NCBI GenBank assembly: GCA_030431945.1
Contig: JAUIIF010000111.1
Coordinates: 1 to 10,128, forward strand
Reading direction: 5' to 3'
DNA from: Bacteroidia bacterium
GTDB taxonomy: Bacteria > Bacteroidota > Bacteroidia > Chitinophagales > Saprospiraceae
Length of the DNA stretch: 10,128 nucleotides
A program made the position numbers and the translations under genes. The notes beneath the pieces are model-generated. The model saw only the letters and a list, made by a program, of their open reading frames with translations. It was not told the origin of the DNA and did no database searches. Within the stretch, counting starts at the first letter, position 1, and each line of letters starts with the position of its first letter. Shown one piece after another: positions 5,774 to 10,128 of the stretch.

Positions 5774-7420
5774 CTATTTATTTAATCCCCAAACGGTCCC
5801 CTCAACCAAGCGGAAGCCTGCCGGCATCCCCTCCCCGATCGACCCACTTACTTCGATCGTCAATTTGGTAAAAGGCTTTTCCGGGAAGAAGACATCCGTC
5901 AGTACCGGGTCTCCCTGGTCAAAGAAAACTTCGGCGGAGGTCCGGTCCAGCAGGGCGTGGATGCGCAGGTTTCCTTCGTTACTCCAGCGTGGCGCTACGG
6001 TTAAGCCTTCCGGGGCGAACTTGGCGTTGAAGGCCGTATTGCCCGTCCCCCTCCGGTCACTGAAGAAGGCATTCTCCGTTCCCGGTTTCCGGGAATACCC
6101 CGTACGGTAAAAATGGGCTCCCTCCGCGTCGCTGAAGGTGAGGTACAATTCCTCCGCATCACTGTCCACCAGGTCGAGCACCAGATCAATTTCGACGGCG
6201 CCGCTTTCCGACAGTTCCTGCAGGTCAATCACGGTCACCCCGTCCGTCAGGCGCTCCTGCTCCAGCGCATAGCGCTGGCCGCGCAGCTGGTGCAGCTCGG
6301 CAACGGGGGTTTGGTGCAATCTTGTCCCAAAGTCTGTTGCGTGAAGGCTTAGCTCACGGGGTACGGTCATTGCGCTGCGCCAGGTAGTGGTGGGTACTTC
6401 CTGGGCGTAGTCCCAGTTGCTCATCCAGCCCATGAACACGCGCCGGCCAGCAGGCGCATCGCTAAAGGTGACTCCGGCGTAATTGTCTCTTCCGTAGTCT
6501 ACCCAGTTGACGGTATCAGACGGTGAAAACCGCGCTTCCCGCAGCGGTTGAAAATTCTTCCCGTCCCAGGTGCCCGTAAAGTAAAAAGTACCCGACCCGC
6601 CGTTGGCACCGCCGGGGTTGATGCTTACGTTGAGTACGTAGACGGAGTCCCCGGTTTCCACTACCTGCAGGGGAAAAATTTCCGGACATTCCCACACGCC
6701 GGCGTGGTTGGGCGCCGAGGCGCCGAAGTCACTCAGGTAGGTCCAGGCTTTCAGGTCCGGAGAGCTGAAAAACTGAACCCGGTCCTGAGCTGCCAGGACC
6801 ATGAGCCACTGCCCGTGCGCTTCGTCCCGGATTACCTTCGGGTCCCGGAAGTCGCGCACGCCGCGGTTGGGCAGCACCGGGTTACCGGCGTACTTCGTCC
6901 ATGTCCGCCCCCGGTCAGTGGAATAGGCAATGCCCTGTGTTTGAAAATCCTTGCGTCCGGCTTGCTCCCCCACCACGTCATGGTAAGTATACATGGCCAC
7001 TAAAGGCGGGGACGCCGCGCTGCCGAAACCGCTGGTATTTTTCCAGTCCACCACCGCACTTCCCGAGAAAATGTACCCCAGGTCATCCGGATAAAGGGCA
7101 ATCGGCAAATGCTCCCAATTGATCATATCCTTACTCACCGCGTGGCCCCAGTGCATCGGGCCCCACTTATTTCCGTCCGGGAAGTACTGATAAAAAAGGT
7201 GGTACTCATTGGCGTAAAAGACCATCCCATTAGGATCATTCATCCAGCCGGAAGGTGGGGTAAAATGGTAATTCGGACGGTATCTAGCATCAGGTGGCGC
7301 GGCCGCAGGTGCAGAGATTGTATCCAGGCGCGTAGCGCCAGCAGCGTCAGCAGCCTGCTGATCGACGGTACAAGCCGTAAGCAAACATAAGGAGCAGAGC
7401 AGGCAGCAGAAAAGGCGCAT
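5774..7420 (-). CDS. GH32 beta-fructosidase (levanase/inulinase/invertase type), lipoprotein
   Basis: A 548-residue retaining glycoside hydrolase of family GH32, which hydrolyses beta-fructosyl bonds in sucrose, inulin or levan. The signal peptide ends in a lipobox (LLTAC, Cys17), so the enzyme is probably tethered to a membrane. The five-bladed propeller domain follows a short linker and shows the family motifs: WMNDPNG (59-65, nucleophile Asp62), FRDPK (191-195, transition-state stabiliser Asp193) and WECPE (243-247, acid/base Glu244). A GWMSNWDYA segment (331-339) is typical of bacterial exo-fructanases. The C-terminal beta-sandwich occupies about 370-548, so the enzyme is full length with all catalytic residues. 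Exo- versus endo-action and levan versus inulin preference cannot be read from the sequence. The ATG at 7420 is preceded by an A-rich stretch. The 352-bp upstream gap holds a structured element; the TPR-like gene follows 158 bases after the stop. Confidence 0.97.
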   Translation of the reverse strand: MRLFCCLLCSLCLLTACTVDQQAADAAGATRLDTISAPAAAPPDARYRPNYHFTPPSGWMNDPNGMVFYANEYHLFYQYFPDGNKWGPMHWGHAVSKDMINWEHLPIALYPDDLGYIFSGSAVVDWKNTSGFGSAASPPLVAMYTYHDVVGEQAGRKDFQTQGIAYSTDRGRTWTKYAGNPVLPNRGVRDFRDPKVIRDEAHGQWLMVLAAQDRVQFFSSPDLKAWTYLSDFGASAPNHAGVWECPEIFPLQVVETGDSVYVLNVSINPGGANGGSGTFYFTGTWDGKNFQPLREARFSPSDTVNWVDYGRDNYAGVTFSDAPAGRRVFMGWMSNWDYAQEVPTTTWRSAMTVPRELSLHATDFGTRLHQTPVAELHQLRGQRYALEQERLTDGVTVIDLQELSESGAVEIDLVLDLVDSDAEELYLTFSDAEGAHFYRTGYSRKPGTENAFFSDRRGTGNTAFNAKFAPEGLTVAPRWSNEGNLRIHALLDRTSAEVFFDQGDPVLTDVFFPEKPFTKLTIEVSGSIGEGMPAGFRLVEGTVWGLNK

Positions 7421-7502
7421 TATTTTTTTGCGCTAAAGTAACAATACTTAGCCCCCTGAACCACCAGCCCGGGGTAATCGCTTGCGGTAAAATTCATCAG
7501 TT

Positions 7503-7653
7503 CTTACCCTTACGAGGGAAGTGGCCGTAGGGTAAGTCGCACAGCACACGCTTCCCGTTCCTCGCCGCTGCGCCGTTGTCCGCCGAATGGTGGGTTGATT
7601 ACCGGACCACTCGGCGGACGGAACAGCTCATCCCCCGCAGTACGGTCGGCGAG
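7503..7653 (-). ncRNA. Candidate structured RNA or long leader upstream of GH32
   Basis: In the minus-strand orientation, CTCGCCG (7653-7647) pairs with CGGCGAG (7567-7561); CTGCG (7640-7636) pairs with CGCAG (7572-7568); and a 14-bp arm GTCCGCCGAGTGGT (7619-7606) pairs with ACCATTCGGCGGAC (7591-7578). A separate hairpin follows, CTTACCCT (7536-7529) with AGGGTAAG (7510-7503), extended by ACG/CGT after one bulge. The single imperfect pair in the 14-bp helix is G-U in a minus-strand transcript but A-C in a plus-strand one, which favours minus-strand RNA. It could be a 5' leader of the GH32 mRNA, a small RNA or a 3' structure of the barrel gene. It matches no riboswitch core I know; no promoter was found. 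Confidence 0.4.
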
Positions 7654-7713
7654 TGACTTGACGGCGGCCGTTCGCACCAGCGCCCAGGCCGGTTATACTT
7701 CCTCCGGGCAACT

Positions 7714-7747
7714 ACGGATTAACTAAGGCAGCCTTTGCCTGATCCGT
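7714..7747 (-). terminator. Possible terminator hairpin after the barrel gene
   Basis: On the plus strand, ACGGAT (7714-7719) pairs with ATCCGT (7742-7747), and inside it AGGCA (7726-7730) pairs with TGCCT (7736-7740) with an asymmetric internal loop. The structure begins 25 bases after the stop codon of the beta-barrel gene on the minus strand. There is no T-run after it, so it is at best a non-canonical terminator or an mRNA-stabilising 3' hairpin. Confidence 0.35.
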
Positions 7748-7772
7748 GGGGATATTCCAGAAGTACTACCGG

Positions 7773-8408
7773 TTAGAAGCGGTAGGCGACGGAGCCCACC
7801 CAGCGCTTCGGCGCCTGGTCCACCCGGAAGGATTCACCGGCGATGGCGAAATCTTCTCCGTAGCGGCCGAAATTGCCGTCGTAGCGAAGGTCGATGGTAA
7901 TCTTACCAATGTCAATGGCACCGCCCAGCGTGTAGCCGAGGTTAAAGGAGTCAAAGGTACGTTCACGGCCCTCAGCGTCGACCAGGTCACTACTGCTGGA
8001 GATGAAAAGGTGACCTACCGGACCGGCGTTCAGGCGTAAGAAAGCCAGCTTCCAGCTTGCCAGCAACGGGATGTTCAGGTCGTTATAGCGTTCGCGAAAT
8101 ACGGCGGTGGCTTGCTGGTCCGGGTCATCAAAACGAAATTCTGCCGAGGTACTGTTCAGCGTTAGTTCCGTTTGCAGGTCGAACCGATCGGAGAGCGGAA
8201 TGCGTACCAGCGCGCCGAACTGGAAACCGTAGTTACCTTCAGAAAGGGCAAGGCTGAGGCTTTCACGGCCGGCTTGGGTAAAATCAAACCGTTCGCCCTG
8301 CAGCGACTCAGTCGCCAGGCCCGCTTTGAGGCCGAATTCTACCTGAGCGGTGGCGGGAGCGGCAACAAACAGGAGGCTGAGGAGGAGAAAAAAGAAATTG
8401 CGTGTCAT
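7773..8408 (-). CDS. Small outer-membrane beta-barrel protein (PorT-like)
   Basis: A 211-residue protein with a signal peptide (hydrophobic core at about 5-17, cleavage at ATA-Q near residue 21) and a mature part with alternating polar and hydrophobic residues typical of a small 8- to 10-stranded beta-barrel. It ends in RF, and C-terminal Phe is the outer-membrane insertion signature. The pattern (EFGLKAGL near the start, PLSDRFDLQTEL, RYNDLNIPLLASW, GYTLGGAIDI) matches the large Bacteroidota outer-membrane beta-barrel family that includes PorT-like proteins. The specific function is unknown, since members of this family range from secretion components to structural proteins. It lies between two glycoside hydrolase genes on the same strand but with large flanking gaps, so co-transcription with them is uncertain. 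The start is the ATG at 8408, which gives the signal peptide directly. Confidence 0.88.
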   Translation of the reverse strand: MTRNFFFLLLSLLFVAAPATAQVEFGLKAGLATESLQGERFDFTQAGRESLSLALSEGNYGFQFGALVRIPLSDRFDLQTELTLNSTSAEFRFDDPDQQATAVFRERYNDLNIPLLASWKLAFLRLNAGPVGHLFISSSSDLVDAEGRERTFDSFNLGYTLGGAIDIGKITIDLRYDGNFGRYGEDFAIAGESFRVDQAPKRWVGSVAYRF

Positions 8409-8589
8409 GGCTGATAGGAATGTTGGTTAATCGAATACGGGGTTGGGTGTAATAGCGGCAAAGGTCAGGCCAGAATTGCCCGCCAGTCGTTAAAAGCCGT
8501 TAAGGCCGGTGTTATCATTGCCTTAATGTTCCTGAAAACAGGGTCGTTACTTCCCGGAGGCTACCCCGGCAGCATTACAAAGACCTGCC

Positions 8590-8613
8590 AAAATCCGGGA
8601 TGGCTCCCGTTTT
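8590..8613 (-). terminator. Possible terminator after the amylase gene
   Basis: CGGGA (8596-8600) and TCCCG (8605-8609) pair around a TGGC loop, flanked by AAAA (8590-8593) and TTTT (8610-8613). On the minus strand the stem is followed by GATTTTGG, a short T-run, about 115 bases after the amylase stop. The symmetry would also let it work on the plus strand. The stem is only five bases, so this is tentative. Confidence 0.35.
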
Positions 8614-8655
8614 GTTTCGAGCAGTAGCTGCGCGCGGGCAGCCTGCTTTCTTCCG

Positions 8656-8681
8656 CCCTTCCCTGCACCGGCGGCCGCGCC
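8656..8681 (+). repeat. Copy 2 of the short GC-rich intergenic repeat
   Basis: CCCTTCCC, one base, GCACC, one base, GCGGCCGCGCC, in the same order and orientation as at 338-364. It lies about 45 bases downstream of the amylase stop. The two copies share 24 positions with one single-base gap. Confidence 0.35.
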
Positions 8682-8723
8682 TTCCCACCATCCGCTCCGC
8701 CGCAGGCCAATGTGCCACTTCCC

Positions 8724-10128
8724 TTACCGTACCATCACCCTGGCGGTCTTACGCCCTGCGCGGAATAAGTAAACGCCCGGCAGCAGGTGTTGCAAATTAA
8801 GCCTGAGGCCCCCGGCCGTTTCCCTGCCCGCTACCGCCACCTTCCGGCCGTCAGCCCCCTGCAAGGTCCACGCCTCCCCGGCCGCAATTCCTTTGATCAG
8901 GACGGCATCTTCCGTTGGGTTCGGGCTTACAATAAGCCCGGCGGGAGGCTGGTACCGGAGGCGACGCACGGCACTACGCTGAACCGAACCGTCAGCCGAT
9001 ACCGTCTTCAGCCGGTAGTAGCGCACCGGCTGCGTCCAGGGGCGGTCGTCGCTAAACGCATAGGTGGCTGCGGCCTGCCGCGGCGTTACCCGGCCCACTT
9101 CCGTAAACTCGTGGCCATAGTGGCTTGCCTCGACCGAGAAGTATGCAAGTGCTTCCTCGGCAGCCGTTTCCCACTGTACGTGCACCCGTCCTTTTTCCCC
9201 CAGTTCGGCCCGGAAGTACGCCAGTTCCACCGGTAAAACCGCAGTGGCTACGTAGACGGCGTACGACTTGGCGGGGACATCAAGCAGCAGCCGGTTATTA
9301 CCGTCGGTCGTTGCCGTACCGTTAAAGGCATTTCCCGTCATTTCCGTAAACGAGAGGCCGGCGGCACGCCGGCCGGCCGGCACGTTGATTTCCTGGTTTA
9401 CCTTCAGCGTCCCGTCACCAAAATTGATCGCTACGACCACTTCTCCCACCCCGGGGCCACCCCGGAGCTGATAGATGAGGGCTTCGCCGGCGTTACTCAT
9501 TTGATAATCAGCAGCAAAAGGGGCACCGAAGCGGTTGAGATAGTCTACGGAAGTGGCGCCAAAAATATGGTCTTTGTGCAGGCTGATCAGGGAGCTGATG
9601 TCCGCCGCCAGGTCCACCGTCGGGGCGTTCGGGATACTCGTCCCGGCAAAGTCGGGATAAAAGACCGTCGGGATGCCCAACTGGTTATTCGTCAGCAGGT
9701 AAGCGTAGCCTAACAGCGGGTCGTTCTGAATGGGCTCGCCCCCTCCCCGGAAGTCGTGGTTGTTCAGGAACGTCACGACGTTGAACCCCGACAAACCGTT
9801 GTCGTACAGGGAGCTGTTGAAAACATTACGCAAATCGTAAAAGGGATTGTCACAGGCTTCTTTCAGGGCATTGCGCAGGGAGAAATCGAAGACCCTGACC
9901 AGGCTGGTGCTGGTGTTCACTTCCGAGTTTACGGCGGCAACCCAATCCTTGAGCAAGGCAGGATTTCCGTCGAAGAATTCCCCGACCACCATTCCGGGGT
10001 TATAGCCGCGTACGGCCAGGTCATCGAGCAGCTGCGCGACGAACGCCGGCGGGAAGTGTTTGATGGCATCCATGCGCAGGCCGCCGAAACCGACGTTGTT
10101 CAGCAGCCAGTACGTCCAGTCGTTGTAA
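8724..10128 (-). CDS. GH13 alpha-amylase with T9SS sorting domain (5' end missing)
   Basis: The frame is open through the right edge, so the N-terminus, signal peptide and conserved region I are missing; 467 residues are visible. It belongs to glycoside hydrolase family GH13, whose alpha-amylases cleave alpha-1,4-glucans. Counting from the first complete codon, region II reads GFGGLRMDAIKH (nucleophile Asp20), region III VGEFF (acid/base Glu50) and region IV FLNNHD (transition-state Asp125), so the catalytic triad is intact. The barrel and its C-terminal beta domain end near residue 300. An Ig/fibronectin-like segment follows (about 298-390, beginning LPVELAYF), common before sorting domains in Bacteroidota. 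The last 70 residues (SPNPTEDA ... LPGVYLF) are a type A T9SS sorting domain, so the enzyme is secreted or displayed through the type IX system. The ATG at 10073 is internal, just before the nucleophile, and is not the start. Confidence 0.95.
   Translation of the reverse strand, partial: YNDWTYWLLNNVGFGGLRMDAIKHFPPAFVAQLLDDLAVRGYNPGMVVGEFFDGNPALLKDWVAAVNSEVNTSTSLVRVFDFSLRNALKEACDNPFYDLRNVFNSSLYDNGLSGFNVVTFLNNHDFRGGGEPIQNDPLLGYAYLLTNNQLGIPTVFYPDFAGTSIPNAPTVDLAADISSLISLHKDHIFGATSVDYLNRFGAPFAADYQMSNAGEALIYQLRGGPGVGEVVVAINFGDGTLKVNQEINVPAGRRAAGLSFTEMTGNAFNGTATTDGNNRLLLDVPAKSYAVYVATAVLPVELAYFRAELGEKGRVHVQWETAAEEALAYFSVEASHYGHEFTEVGRVTPRQAAATYAFSDDRPWTQPVRYYRLKTVSADGSVQRSAVRRLRYQPPAGLIVSPNPTEDAVLIKGIAAGEAWTLQGADGRKVAVAGRETAGGLRLNLQHLLPGVYLFRAGRKTARVMVR

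Larger units (their letters stand above)
7421..7772. other. Structured intergenic region between barrel gene and GH32 gene
   Basis: No coding frame is convincing. From left to right it holds an A/T-rich leader before the GH32 ATG (7421-7440, with a TACTTTAG resembling a -7 box at 7440-7433 on the minus strand but no good -33 partner), a hairpin (7503-7536), a large nested stem structure (7561-7653), and a hairpin near the end of the barrel gene (7714-7747). The hairpins are listed separately. Most of the gap is GC-rich; only the leader next to the GH32 gene is AT-rich. Confidence 0.6.
8409..8723. other. Intergenic region between amylase and barrel genes
   Basis: No gene is supported here. 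The part nearest the amylase stop is GC-rich and carries the second copy of the short repeat (8656-8681). A hairpin at 8590-8613 could end amylase transcription. The part nearest the barrel gene (8409-8540) is less GC-rich and would hold its promoter, though no clear -33/-7 pair was found. The plus-strand open frame at 8600-8800 is a GC-rich shadow that runs over the amylase end. Confidence 0.5.

Noticed and set aside
7421..7772. Known riboswitch, tRNA or integron attC site in the structured gap
   Set aside because: No tRNA T-loop, TPP or cobalamin conserved core, and no attC-type end motifs were found, so the structure is left unassigned.

Overview
The window looks like a chromosomal segment of a GC-rich Bacteroidota, most plausibly a Saprospiria/Lewinella-type marine polysaccharide degrader. 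The lineage call is inference. It rests on a C-terminal type IX secretion (T9SS) sorting domain on the amylase, a small PorT-like outer-membrane beta-barrel, lipoprotein signals on exported enzymes, A-rich stretches rather than Shine-Dalgarno sites before several starts, and the mosaic of family types. No mobile element, CRISPR array, tRNA or rRNA is visible.

Layout, left to right. A possible minus-strand gene start lies at the very left edge (1-43). A GC-rich, hairpin-rich divergent intergenic region follows (44-482), then a plus-strand ABC exporter half-transporter (483-2270). All other genes are on the minus strand. Read in their own direction (right to left) they are: a 5'-truncated secreted GH13 alpha-amylase with a T9SS tail (8724-10128), a small outer-membrane beta-barrel protein (7773-8408), a lipoprotein GH32 beta-fructosidase (5774-7420), an exported helical-repeat (TPR-like) protein (4773-5615), an SPFH/prohibitin-like lipoprotein (3889-4707) closed by a strong intrinsic terminator (3803-3835), and a membrane-anchored M23 peptidase with an SH3b tail (2398-3573) that converges on the ABC exporter.

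The genes suggest envelope and carbohydrate functions: starch-like glucan cleavage at or outside the cell surface (GH13), fructan/sucrose cleavage by a membrane-tethered enzyme (GH32), and envelope maintenance (M23 peptidase, SPFH lipoprotein, ABC exporter). No SusC/SusD pair and no sugar transporter are present, so this is not a classical polysaccharide utilization locus within the window.

The least explained signal is non-coding. The 352-bp gap between the barrel gene and the GH32 gene (7421-7772) contains nested, long inverted repeats (7561-7653) plus a separate hairpin (7503-7536). The only imperfect position in the longest helix becomes a G-U pair in the minus-strand transcript but an A-C mismatch in the plus-strand transcript, which points to a minus-strand structured RNA. 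I do not recognise it as a known riboswitch or small RNA. Other non-coding signals are a palindromic site before the TPR-like gene, a pair of palindromes before the left-edge gene, and a short GC-rich repeat shared by the intergenic regions at 338-364 and 8656-8681.
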